Shown here: piece by piece, positions 1 through 7,929 of the stretch
How positions within the stretch are numbered: the first letter of the stretch is position 1
Layout: each line of letters begins with the position of its first letter
From: JAJXZJ01 sp050012855
Lineage (GTDB): Bacteria > Verrucomicrobiota > Verrucomicrobiia > Limisphaerales > J093
Assembly (NCBI GenBank): GCA_050012855.1
Contig: JBEKGJ010000021.1
Location: 1-64,000, forward strand
Length of the DNA stretch: 64,000 bases
Direction: 5' to 3'
Program-made: the position numbers and the translations under genes
Notes under the pieces: generated by a model
What the model was told of the DNA's origin: nothing
Database searches by the model: none
Seen by the model: only the letters and a program-made list of their open reading frames with translations

Positions 1-409
1 CGGTCGCGATCTTGCGTTCGTCGTAGTTCTTAAACAAGTCGGCAATGTTCGCCGCCACATCGGCCGCCGAAAGCGCCGGAGACTTGTCATCGCGGAACTT
101 ACCGGAATCACTGGCCGTGATAGCACGGGCGGCGCTGTAGATGAGGCGCATCATACCGCTGTGCATCTCGACCGCATAGCCTTTCCCGCGCCGTGTGACG
201 TACACCGAGGGGGTAAGCTCTCCGATCTCGCCGCTGGCGATCACGCCGCGCTCGGCCATGGACCGTATGGGAGGCGGCGAAAGGTCGAGAGCCATGCCAA
301 ACAGTGCCTTCCAGCCCGCCTCGTCTTCGTATTTCGGCGGATACTGACGTCGCCGCTCGTCAATGTATCTTGCCGGCGCGTTAGAATGCACAAGTGCAGC
401 GATCGACAT
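1..409 (-). CDS. Hypothetical protein, 3' part cut by window edge (third gene of a low-GC cassette)
   Basis: An open frame reads leftward from an ATG at 409 and runs off the window without a stop, giving 136 codons. The product starts MSIAALVHSNAPARYIDERR and later has a run VYVTRRGKGYAVEMHSGMM followed by a helical stretch around LIYSAARAI. It has no signal peptide or membrane segment in the visible part. I do not recognise the family. It lies 6 bases downstream of the stop of the gene at 416-808 on the same strand, so the two are almost certainly co-transcribed. GC is lower than in the rest of the window. Function unknown; the C-terminal part, which may carry the informative domain, is outside the window. 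Confidence 0.6.
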   Translation of the reverse strand, partial: MSIAALVHSNAPARYIDERRRQYPPKYEDEAGWKALFGMALDLSPPPIRSMAERGVIASGEIGELTPSVYVTRRGKGYAVEMHSGMMRLIYSAARAITASDSGKFRDDKSPALSAADVAANIADLFKNYDERKIAT

Positions 410-415
410 ACAGCC

Positions 416-808
416 TCAATCTGTTGTAGCCGTCAATACGGCACTGACAGCGGTTGCTATGCCGCTTGGATTCGCGGAGTAAATGGCGGCTCCTAAGGTT
501 ATGAGCGCTGTGGCTATTTCCATTACTTTCTTGATATTCGTGACGGTCTGAATGGCTTGGTTGGCCTTGACTGTTGCCTCCCTTATGTCATCCAGAGACG
601 CTTGGGCTTCATCCAGCATCACTCCAACTGCGTAGGTGACGAGATTCTGTGAATGATCGAGTAACGTATATTCCTGGTCTGTTAGGTCACGCCGCTGACC
701 CTCCGACAGGTTATTCCAATGGTCGAGTTGGAACTGGCCCAACCCCAGCGCGCTTTCCTTGAAGAGCCTCGCGAGATCGAGCGCGTCCTCTGAGGTAATT
801 TGTGTCAT
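416..808 (-). CDS. Small helical protein with hydrophobic C-terminus, unknown function
   Basis: 130-residue protein starting MTQITSEDALDLARLFKES. The first ~95 residues look like amphipathic helices (for example LDEAQASLDDIREATVKANQ). The last ~35 residues are hydrophobic and rich in Ala, Gly and Thr (MEIATALITLGAAIYSANPS and beyond), as in a membrane-inserting hairpin or a pore-like segment; this is inference from composition. It is the middle gene of a tight minus-strand trio, 12 bases after the lipoprotein at 821-1729 and 6 bases before the gene at 1-409. I recall no named family. The constant tight spacing suggests that the three products act together. Confidence 0.65.
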   Translation of the reverse strand: MTQITSEDALDLARLFKESALGLGQFQLDHWNNLSEGQRRDLTDQEYTLLDHSQNLVTYAVGVMLDEAQASLDDIREATVKANQAIQTVTNIKKVMEIATALITLGAAIYSANPSGIATAVSAVLTATTD

Positions 809-820
809 GAGAAACCCGGG

Positions 821-1729
821 TTACGAGTTGAATGACTTGATGACTTTGCGTAGTTCGTCTGCGTACTTGCGGGCGATTTCGACCGTTTCCTTAAAATCCA
901 TTTTGCCTATACTATCGGCCAGTTCTTGGTGTCCCTGTCCGAATTGTCTAATGCCGCCGACGAGGGCCCTGGCATTTGCCTCCTTGTCCTTGAGCACCTG
1001 CTCGTGCTCATCCGCCAAGACATTAAGGAACTGCGGCAGTCCTTCGAGACCTTTGTCTTCCGCGGACTTTCTAGCTCGCCCGGCGACTAACTGCGCGAAC
1101 ATACTCTCTTCACCACTAAGACCGGTGAGATAACCTCCTGCAACAATCTCCACCAGTTGAGTCGTGGCGGCTTGCACTTTCGGATTGTAGGTGGTGATGA
1201 TCTGTTTGATCTTGGCCCGGCGGTAGAGGTCGGTGAAGAACCGGAAACCAAGTTTGACCGCGTTGGCGTAGCTTTCCGTTTGGGCGGACGTGGCAAATTT
1301 CCCGTTCACCAGACTTTTGCTTAAAGCATCAACCTCCTTGTCGTAAGAGATCAGGTCGTCCGATGCCAAGGCGCCGAGGGCTTGCGCATAGGCTTGCAGA
1401 ACATTCTGTGCCTCCAGAAGCCGTTGGGCATCTTTCCTTCGTTTCGCAACGTTCTCATCGCTGACGGCCGATCCCGTTTGCCCGTAGAGCCGCTGTCTTT
1501 CCAAGCCGTGGGGATAATCTTTGGCGACCTCCTGGTAACCCGCTACCGCAGCAGCGTTCTTGCCGAAATCGGCGAGGGGCTTAAGGCTGGTGCATCCGGT
1601 GATCGTCACCGTTGCGCCGAGGATGGCTAGGGCGACCAAATCAAGCGTGCAACAGTGGTACTGACTGATAGAAAATTGTCGTTTTGACGCCGGGCAGCTG
1701 ACGAGGAATTGCTTCTTCCCATTTTTCAC
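821..1729 (-). CDS. Helical lipoprotein, first gene of the low-GC cassette
   Basis: The open frame could begin as far up as 1936, but the upstream codons look non-coding. I place the start at the GTG at 1729, giving 302 residues. A hydrophobic stretch DLVALAILGATVTITGC ends in a lipobox-like ITGC with the candidate lipid-anchored Cys at about residue 46, so the mature protein should sit on a membrane facing the periplasm. The rest is almost entirely predicted helix, rich in Ala, Lys, Glu and Gln, with coiled-coil-like stretches (DAQRLLEAQNVLQAYAQALG; KYADELRKVIKSFNS). No enzymatic motif is visible and I do not recognise the family. A long leader before the hydrophobic core makes the start uncertain. 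Base composition is less GC-rich than the core genes, which fits recent acquisition. Confidence 0.6.
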   Translation of the reverse strand: MKNGKKQFLVSCPASKRQFSISQYHCCTLDLVALAILGATVTITGCTSLKPLADFGKNAAAVAGYQEVAKDYPHGLERQRLYGQTGSAVSDENVAKRRKDAQRLLEAQNVLQAYAQALGALASDDLISYDKEVDALSKSLVNGKFATSAQTESYANAVKLGFRFFTDLYRRAKIKQIITTYNPKVQAATTQLVEIVAGGYLTGLSGEESMFAQLVAGRARKSAEDKGLEGLPQFLNVLADEHEQVLKDKEANARALVGGIRQFGQGHQELADSIGKMDFKETVEIARKYADELRKVIKSFNS

Positions 1730-2490
1730 GTGATCAGTATTCGCCTCACCATTTTCCGTGTCAAGGACTAACGATGCAGGCTTGTTATAGGCGGACGCGC
1801 TCGAGTGCCTCTTACCTGCGATCAGACCGGCCAAGCGGAGGCCGCGGCGAACAGGCCGATCGCGCGTCCCGGATTTCACACGACAGTGACGAACCCATGA
1901 AGGACTTTGGATGGGAGAAGGAGAATTGGTTTCCACTCGCTCTCATTCTGGAAGGCATCGTGGCAGACGCGAACAAGGCGTCAAGCGTCAAGTTGCGGTG
2001 TTTTTTGACGTTTTTGGGCCGTCGCGTGGGTGCTGGCGCAAGGTTTGGGCTCAAGGCGCTCCGGCGGTTGAACGCTGGGAGGTAGCGGAGGCGTTTCTGC
2101 GCTGGCCGAGCCGCGAACGGGCGGCCACCGGGCAAAAAGACCGCGTTTGAGAGCGCCGTTCTCAATCCGTGAGCACATTCTCGTAGTCGGGCATCGGGTC
2201 CACGTCGTCGCAAGGTTCGTAGGTGCAGGGCCTTGGAACGCCCGGCTGTGCAAGTGCCAGTCCTCACTGTTGACACTTTTGGTGCGGAAATTTCCCGGTT
2301 TCACTATGGGCCGACCGGCGACGACCAGGACTTCACTCTGACGAAGACCCTCACTGGACGACGAACAGGATGCCCCTGACAGTCTTGCTGGCGGTTGTGC
2401 TTGCGTTCCCGGCTGTTTTGACGGCGAATCACCCCCGCAAGGGCGTGCATGGCCGGTCGCCGGTTTGCCGTGCAGCCCAACTCGAATGTC
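1730..2490. other. Intergenic stretch with no convincing gene
   Basis: Open frames cross this stretch on both strands, but none has a believable start, composition or recognisable product. Base composition shifts here from the lower-GC cassette on the left to the GC-rich core genes on the right. A short minus-strand frame near 2160-2280 ends in an acidic tail (DDVDPMPDYENVLTD); it could be the worn end of a former gene, but this is too weak to call. Confidence 0.5.
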
Positions 2491-3165
2491 ATGATTCGCG
2501 AAGATTACATCCTGGCCTGGATCAAACGCTACGTGCAGTGGTTGGCGGAGATTGCCGGCTTTGTCCGCGTCCACGACTATCTCGCGGCCGTCGCCCGCAT
2601 GGACCTCCTCCTGCGCGATCTGCTCGGTGTTGGGACCGATTCCGTCACCGGCCTGGCCGACGGCGAGATTCTGGCGCGGCTGGCGGTGGGCGAGCCGTCG
2701 CAACTGGTGCAGGAGAAATGCCTGCTGATTGCCGCCGTCTTGAACCAGCTTGGCCTCGTGGCCGCCGCCCAGCAACGTCCCGAAGTCAGCCGCGACTGCT
2801 TCCTGAAGTCGCTTCATCTGCTCCTCGGACTGCAACTGCGGAATGCAACGCTGCCCGCCCTTGAACATGCGCCGACCGTCGCCGAGTTGCTGGAGCGATT
2901 GCAGGCCGAGCCACTGCCGCCCCGGACTTACGGCGCGTTGATGCTCTTTTACGAGCAGGACGCCCAGTTTGCCCAGGCGGAGGACGCGTTGTTTCTGCTG
3001 CTCGACACCGTGCCGGACAACCACGATATGCTCGACCTGGCCGAGGCTTTTTATCGGCGGTTGGGCGCGCTGAGCGACGAGGTACTCGCGGGTGGCGGGC
3101 TGCCGCGGGCCGAGGTGGAGCAAGGATTGGGCGAGATTCTCGCGCGACGCGCAAGGCTCGGTTGA
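2491..3165 (+). CDS. DUF6483-like protein
   Basis: 224-residue soluble protein. The frame is open from 2449, but the start MIREDYILAWIKRYVQWLAE at 2491 fits the beginning I associate with the DUF6483 family, so I chose it. The protein is helical throughout, with TPR-like helix pairs in the second half (YEQDAQFAQAEDALFLLLD; DLAEAFYRRLGALSDE), and has no signal peptide. DUF6483 has no established function that I know of. The gene converges on acs, whose stop lies 25 bases away on the other strand. Assignment to the family is from memory of its N-terminal pattern and is only moderately sure. Confidence 0.6.
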   Translation: MIREDYILAWIKRYVQWLAEIAGFVRVHDYLAAVARMDLLLRDLLGVGTDSVTGLADGEILARLAVGEPSQLVQEKCLLIAAVLNQLGLVAAAQQRPEVSRDCFLKSLHLLLGLQLRNATLPALEHAPTVAELLERLQAEPLPPRTYGALMLFYEQDAQFAQAEDALFLLLDTVPDNHDMLDLAEAFYRRLGALSDEVLAGGGLPRAEVEQGLGEILARRARLG

Positions 3166-3190
3166 GCCCGTGGTCGCGGCGAACGGATTG

Positions 3191-5089
3191 CTAATCATCG
3201 AGCGTGGACACGTCGCCGACTTCCTTGCCCAGCGTTTCGGCCTTGAGCAGCCGGCGCATGATTTTGCCGGAACGCGTCTTGGGCAGACGGTCGCGAAACT
3301 CGATCACCTCCGGTCGCGCAATGGGACCAATTTCGTTGGCCACCCACTGCTTCAATTCGTCGGCGAGTTTTTGCGACGGTTGGTGGCCGGCCTTGAGCGA
3401 GATATAGACCTTCGGCACGTCGCCCTTTATCTCATGCGGGATGCCGATGCAGGCGGCTTCCGCCACGGCGGGATGCGACACGAGCGCGCTCTCCACCTCG
3501 GACGTGCCCAGCCGATGGCCGGCGACGTTCAGCACTTCATCGGCGCGGCCGCGGAACCACAGGTAGCCGTCGGCGTCCCGCATGGCCGCATCGCCCGTGA
3601 GATACAACCCCGGCCAGCGGGACCAGTAGGTTTGGCGGTAGCGTTCCGGGTCCTTGTAGAGCGTGCGGAGCATCGAGGGCCAGGGTTGTTTGATCACGGC
3701 GAAGCCGCCCTCGCCGTCGGCCGTGCGCTGGCCGTTCTGGTCCACGACATCCACGGCGATGCCCGGCAGGGGGCGGGTCGCGGAACCCGGTTTGAGGGGC
3801 GTGATCGGCAGGGGCGACACCATGAAGCTGCCGGTCTCCGTCTGCCACCAGGTGTCCATGATCGGGCAATGTCCCCCGCCGATGTGGGTGTGGTACCAAC
3901 GCCAGGCCTCGGGATTGATCGGCTCGCCGACGCTGCCCAGCAGACGCAGCGTCGAAAGATCGTGCGCCCGGCTCCAGCTTTCGCCGAATTTCATGTGCAT
4001 CCGCACCGCCGTTGGCGACGTGTAAAGGATGGTGACGCCTTCGCGGGCAATGGTCTTCCACCAGCGGTCCGGTTCGGGCCAGTCCGGCGCGCCTTCGTAG
4101 AGCACCGAGGTGGCGCCGAGCAGCAGCGGCCCATAAACGATGTAGCTGTGGCCGGTCACCCAGCCGACGTCGGCCGCGCACCAGAAAATGTCCGTGTCCT
4201 TGACGTCAAACACGTATTTCAACGTGGTGTGGACGCCCACGGCATAGCCGCCATGGACGTGAACAATGCCCTTGGGTTTGCCGGTGGTGCCGGAAGTGTA
4301 GAGCGTGAACAGCATGGCCTCGCTGTCGAGCGGTTCGCTGGCGCACTGGTCCGACTCGCCGGCGGTCAGTTCGTGCCACCAGAGGTCGCGCTCGGGTTGC
4401 ATGGGCACGGCGAGCCGTGCTCGCCGGGCGACAATGACATGGCGGAGGCTGGGTGTGCCGGCCGCCACGGCCGCGTCCGCGTTGGCCTTCAACGGAACCG
4501 GTTTGCCCCGCCGGAAACTGCCGTCGGCGGTGATCAGCAACTTCGCCTCCGCGTCGTTGATGCGATCCTTGAGGGCGGTGGCGCTGAAGCCGGAGAACAC
4601 GACCGAGTGAACCGCGCCGATCTTGGCGCAGGCCAGCATGGCCACCGGGAGTTGCGGGATCATCGGGAGGTAGAGGGTCACCCGGTCACCGGCCTGGATG
4701 CCGAGGCGTTTGAGGGCGTTGGCGAAGCGGTTCGTCTCGCGCCACAGGTCGTAATAGGTCCAGCGTTCGATGTCGCCGGGTTCGCCCTCGAAAATGTAGG
4801 CGACCTTATTCTTCCGCGGGCCGCGGACATGGCGGTCGAGGGCGTTCCACGCGATATTGGTCTTGGCGCCCACGAACCATTCGGCGAAGGGCATGTTCCA
4901 GCGCAACGTGCGCGTCCAGGGCTCGAACCAGTCCAGCTCGCGCGCCATCTCCTCCCAGTACCACTCGAAATCCGCGGCGCGGGTCAGAAGTTGGTCGTAG
5001 GACTCGATGCCCCGTTCGCGCATCCAGCGGGTGATGTTGGCGTGTTCGACGAGTTCGGGCGGCGGCGGATAGAGGTGATCGGCGGTCAT
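3191..5089 (-). CDS. acs: Acetyl-CoA synthetase (AMP-forming)
   Basis: 632 residues, close to the usual ~650 for Acs. It activates acetate (or another short acid such as propionate) to the acyl-CoA through an acyl-adenylate, in the cytoplasm. The N-terminal acetyl-CoA synthetase leader contains YEEMA-like and WNMPFAEWF segments. The adenylate-forming signature YTSGTTGKPKG lies near residue 266, the AMP-contacting DTWWQTETG near 410, and YLTGD near 490. The C-terminal KTRSGKIMRR (~600) carries the catalytic Lys, the known target of acetylation control in Acs. The start ATG at 5089 is followed directly by conserved sequence. The gene stands alone, convergent with the DUF6483-like gene and divergent from hemE. 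Propionyl-CoA synthetase is the main alternative. Confidence 0.92.
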   Translation of the reverse strand: MTADHLYPPPPELVEHANITRWMRERGIESYDQLLTRAADFEWYWEEMARELDWFEPWTRTLRWNMPFAEWFVGAKTNIAWNALDRHVRGPRKNKVAYIFEGEPGDIERWTYYDLWRETNRFANALKRLGIQAGDRVTLYLPMIPQLPVAMLACAKIGAVHSVVFSGFSATALKDRINDAEAKLLITADGSFRRGKPVPLKANADAAVAAGTPSLRHVIVARRARLAVPMQPERDLWWHELTAGESDQCASEPLDSEAMLFTLYTSGTTGKPKGIVHVHGGYAVGVHTTLKYVFDVKDTDIFWCAADVGWVTGHSYIVYGPLLLGATSVLYEGAPDWPEPDRWWKTIAREGVTILYTSPTAVRMHMKFGESWSRAHDLSTLRLLGSVGEPINPEAWRWYHTHIGGGHCPIMDTWWQTETGSFMVSPLPITPLKPGSATRPLPGIAVDVVDQNGQRTADGEGGFAVIKQPWPSMLRTLYKDPERYRQTYWSRWPGLYLTGDAAMRDADGYLWFRGRADEVLNVAGHRLGTSEVESALVSHPAVAEAACIGIPHEIKGDVPKVYISLKAGHQPSQKLADELKQWVANEIGPIARPEVIEFRDRLPKTRSGKIMRRLLKAETLGKEVGDVSTLDD

Positions 5090-5234
5090 TACGTGTTGTT
5101 TGCGTGTTCGTGTGAGTCGTACGTCTTCAAACGCGTAAAGGATAGCAAATAGTTGCCATAAGTAAAGTCCGGCGTTGGAAACAGATTCGATGATTCGATG
5201 CTGCGCCGGGTAATGTCCTGATTTGCCGTTTCCC

Positions 5235-5311
5235 GGAGCGCGGCGGTGCGCGAAGCGTCAGCCGCAGCAGGCGGAAAACGCTGCGGCTGGTCTTCGACAC
5301 AACCGCGCTCC
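5235..5311. repeat. Nested palindromic (REP-like) element upstream of hemE
   Basis: Two perfect inverted repeats are nested. The outer arms GGAGCGCGG (5235-5243) and CCGCGCTCC (5303-5311) enclose the inner arms CAGCCGCAGC (5259-5268) and GCTGCGGCTG (5280-5289), with an 11-base loop. The stretch can fold into a long cruciform or RNA hairpin. It sits in the divergent space between acs and hemE, 86 bases before the hemE start. Its form is that of a dispersed intergenic palindrome; whether it recurs in the genome cannot be seen here. Confidence 0.7.
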
Positions 5312-5396
5312 ATTCAAATCAGAACACTACCCCGCCCCGGCGGCCGGCAATCCCGCTTGGCCTGCCGGGCCAAACCGCCTAGGCTGGCCGCGTCGC

Positions 5397-6473
5397 ATGC
5401 AACCGCATCCCTCCCTCGCGGCCGGCCCGCCCGACGACGGCGGGTGGACCGCCCGCGCCCGCTTCCGGGCCGCCTGCCGGTGTGTCCCGGTGGACCGTCC
5501 GCCCATCTGGCTGATGCGCCAGGCTGGACGCGCCCTGCCGGAATACCGCGCCTTGAAGACGCGGCATTCATTCCTCGAACTGGTGCAAACGCCGGCCCTG
5601 GCGGCCGAGGTCACCCTCCAGCCGGTGCGGCGGTTCGGTTTCGACGCGGCGATCATTTTCAGCGACATCCTGGTCATCTGCGAGGCGCTCGGTCAGCGTT
5701 ATGCCTTCCGCGAGGGCGGGGGCATCCAGATGGAGTTCGCGATCCGATCGGCCGCTGACGTGGACCGCCTCGAGGTTGCGGCGGTGACGGATCGCCTGGC
5801 CTACGTTGCCGAGGCGCTGCGGCTGGTGCGCCACGAACTGGGGGATCACACGGCGCTGATCGGGTTTGCCGGGTCGCCCTGGACGCTCGCCAACTTCATG
5901 CTCGAAGGCGGCAGCGCGGAAAAGTTCGGGCGGGCCGGAGAGTTGTTCCGCCAGGACCGGGCGCTCTACGACCGGCTGGCCGAGAAGCTGACCCGGGCGA
6001 TCGTAGATTATCTGCGGATGCAAATCGCGGCGGGCGCAGACGCGCTGCAACTCTTCGATACGCTGGGCCATGCCGCCGGCGGGGAGATTTTTGACGAGGC
6101 TTCCGCGCGGTGGTTGCGGGAGATCGTGGCCGAGCTGCGTGGGCAGGCGCCGGTGATCGTTTTCTCCAAGGGCGTCACCGACCGCTGGCCGGTGCTGGTG
6201 CAGACCGGCGCCAATGTTCTGGGCGTGGACTGGACGGTGCCGTTGGCGGACGTGCGGCGCCAGTTGCCGGCGAATGTGGGGGTGCAGGGCAACCTCGACC
6301 CGGCGCTGCTGTCCACCGCCACCCCGGAACAGGTGGGCGCGGAGGCCCGACGGTTGCTCGAGGAAATGCGCGGGGTGCGCGGGCACATCTTCAACCTCGG
6401 CCACGGGGTGCCGCCGGACGCGCGACTGGAAAACCTCGCCGTGCTGGCGGATACTCTGCGCGCATGGACATGA
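5397..6473 (+). CDS. hemE: Uroporphyrinogen decarboxylase
   Basis: 358 residues from the ATG at 5397; the frame is open from 5223, but upstream codons fall in the palindromic repeat and do not resemble HemE. It decarboxylates the four acetate arms of uroporphyrinogen III to give coproporphyrinogen III in haem synthesis. Family hallmarks are present: PPIWLMRQAGRALPEY with the substrate-binding Arg residues (~40), FSDIL with the key Asp (~90), GFAGSPWTLA (~160), and the C-terminal GHGVPPDARLENL. The gene overlaps hemN, so the two consecutive steps of haem synthesis form one transcription unit. Confidence 0.95.
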   Translation: MQPHPSLAAGPPDDGGWTARARFRAACRCVPVDRPPIWLMRQAGRALPEYRALKTRHSFLELVQTPALAAEVTLQPVRRFGFDAAIIFSDILVICEALGQRYAFREGGGIQMEFAIRSAADVDRLEVAAVTDRLAYVAEALRLVRHELGDHTALIGFAGSPWTLANFMLEGGSAEKFGRAGELFRQDRALYDRLAEKLTRAIVDYLRMQIAAGADALQLFDTLGHAAGGEIFDEASARWLREIVAELRGQAPVIVFSKGVTDRWPVLVQTGANVLGVDWTVPLADVRRQLPANVGVQGNLDPALLSTATPEQVGAEARRLLEEMRGVRGHIFNLGHGVPPDARLENLAVLADTLRAWT

Positions 6474-7843
6474 GCAGGCAGACTTTTGATCTCGAGCTGG
6501 TGCGGAAATACAACGTGCCGGGCCCGCGCTACACGTCCTACCCGCCGGCCACGCAATTCACCGACCGGCTTCCGTTGGACCAGGTGGTGGCAAACATCCG
6601 CGCCAACAACGCCGCGCCGCGCGACCTCTCGCTCTACTTCCACCTCCCATTCTGCGAATCGCTCTGCTGGTTCTGCGGCTGCACGACCATCATCACCACC
6701 GACCAGCGGAAAAGCGGCGCCTACATCGAAACGCTGGGCCGGGAGATGGCGCTGCTCAGGCCGATGCTCCATCCGGGCCGGCAGGTGACCCAACTCCACT
6801 TTGGCGGCGGCACGCCCACGTTCTCGTCCCCGGACCAGTTGCGTCGTCTTGGCGAGCTGATCCACGCGCATTTCACGTTCGCCCCGGATGTCGAGGCGGG
6901 CGTCGAGGTGGATCCGCGCCGGCTCACCCGCGATCACCTGGTGGCGCTGCGCGAGATCGGATTCAACCGCGCCTCGATGGGCGTGCAGGACAACCACCCC
7001 GGCGTGCAGGCCGCGGTGCATCGCATCCAGCCGCTGGCGATGACCGCCCAGGCGGTCGGCTGGCTGCGCGAAACCGGGTTCACCTCCCTCAACATTGACC
7101 TCATCTACGGTCTGCCGCACCAGACGGTCGCCTCCTTCGCGAAAACCCTCGACGAAATCCTCGCGTTGAAGCCGGATCGCTTTGCCGTGTTCAGCTACGC
7201 GCACGTGCCGTGGATGAAACCGGCGCAAAAGATCGTCCAGGCCCGGGTACTGCCTTCGCCGGAGGTGAAGTTCGAGTTGCTCAAGCTGACCATCGAGAAG
7301 CTGGGCGAGGCGGGTTACCTCTATATCGGCATGGACCATTTCGCGCGGGAGACCGACGAATTGGCGGTGGCCCAGCGGGAGGGCAAGCTCCAGCGCAATT
7401 TCCAGGGTTACAGCACGCGGGGCGGGGCGGACATTTACGCGTTCGGCATGTCGTCCATCTCGCAGGCCGACGGCACCTACTGGCAGAACCACAAGGACCT
7501 CGAGGCGTACGACGCCTGCGTGGACGCCGGCGAACTGCCTTACGCCCGCGGCTACGTGCTCAGCCCCGACGACCAGGTCCGGCGCGCGACCATCATGCAG
7601 ATCATGTGCAACCTGCGCGCGAACTATGCGGCGATGTCGGCGCGGCTCGGCATCAATTTCCGCGAGTACTTCGCGCGGGAACTCGCCTCGCTCGACGATC
7701 TGGAGGGCGATGGGCTTCTGCGGCGCACGGAGTCGGGGCTGGAAGTCACCGAGCTCGGGCGGTTGCTGGTGCGCATTGTCGCCATGCGGTTCGACGCCTA
7801 CCTGCCGAAGCCGACCGAGCGCCGTCACGCGATGACGATTTGA
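6464..7843 (+). CDS. hemN: Oxygen-independent coproporphyrinogen III oxidase (radical SAM)
   Basis: 459 residues, matching the ~457 of known HemN. It converts coproporphyrinogen III to protoporphyrinogen IX without oxygen. After RKYNVPGPRYTSYP, typical of the HemN N-terminus, comes the radical-SAM cluster CESLCWFCGC (CxxxCxxC plus the extra Cys typical of HemN) near residue 65, then FGGGTPTF and the HemN C-terminal domain with RATIMQIMCNL. The start ATG at 6464 overlaps the end of hemE by 10 bases; a second ATG at 6470 overlaps by four bases in an ATGA junction and is an alternative. The overlap implies translational coupling. An oxygen-independent enzyme suggests that haem can be made under low oxygen. 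Confidence 0.95.
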   Translation: MDMSRQTFDLELVRKYNVPGPRYTSYPPATQFTDRLPLDQVVANIRANNAAPRDLSLYFHLPFCESLCWFCGCTTIITTDQRKSGAYIETLGREMALLRPMLHPGRQVTQLHFGGGTPTFSSPDQLRRLGELIHAHFTFAPDVEAGVEVDPRRLTRDHLVALREIGFNRASMGVQDNHPGVQAAVHRIQPLAMTAQAVGWLRETGFTSLNIDLIYGLPHQTVASFAKTLDEILALKPDRFAVFSYAHVPWMKPAQKIVQARVLPSPEVKFELLKLTIEKLGEAGYLYIGMDHFARETDELAVAQREGKLQRNFQGYSTRGGADIYAFGMSSISQADGTYWQNHKDLEAYDACVDAGELPYARGYVLSPDDQVRRATIMQIMCNLRANYAAMSARLGINFREYFARELASLDDLEGDGLLRRTESGLEVTELGRLLVRIVAMRFDAYLPKPTERRHAMTI

Positions 7844-7877
7844 GCGCGGCGGCGCGCGATCAGCCGGGAGGGAAAGC

Positions 7878-7905
7878 AAAAAGGGCGGTTCGACCCGAAC
7901 CGCCC
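7878..7905 (-). terminator. Rho-independent terminator of the NCS1 permease gene
   Basis: On the minus strand, a perfect 10-bp stem GGGCGGTTCG / CGAACCGCCC with a 3-base loop begins 25 bases after the permease stop and is followed by five T. It lies between the convergent hemN and permease genes, and on the plus strand may also act weakly for hemN. Confidence 0.85.
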
Positions 7906-7929
7906 CTCACGAAACTCAAACTGCGCCGA

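Noticed and set aside
2160..2280. Possible worn 3' end of a gene on the minus strand (acidic tail DDVDPMPDYENVLTD)
   Set aside because: Only about 40 codons with no homologue I can name; could be chance.
1981..3198. 405-residue minus-strand frame overlapping the DUF6483-like gene
   Set aside because: Composition is erratic, it crosses an apparently empty spacer, and the opposite strand has a coherent helical protein with a sensible start.
3092..5152. 686-residue open frame on the plus strand opposite acs
   Set aside because: It lies wholly antisense to acs, whose motifs are intact, and its product is an Arg/Gly/Ala/Val-rich string without domains. Long antisense frames are expected in high-GC DNA.
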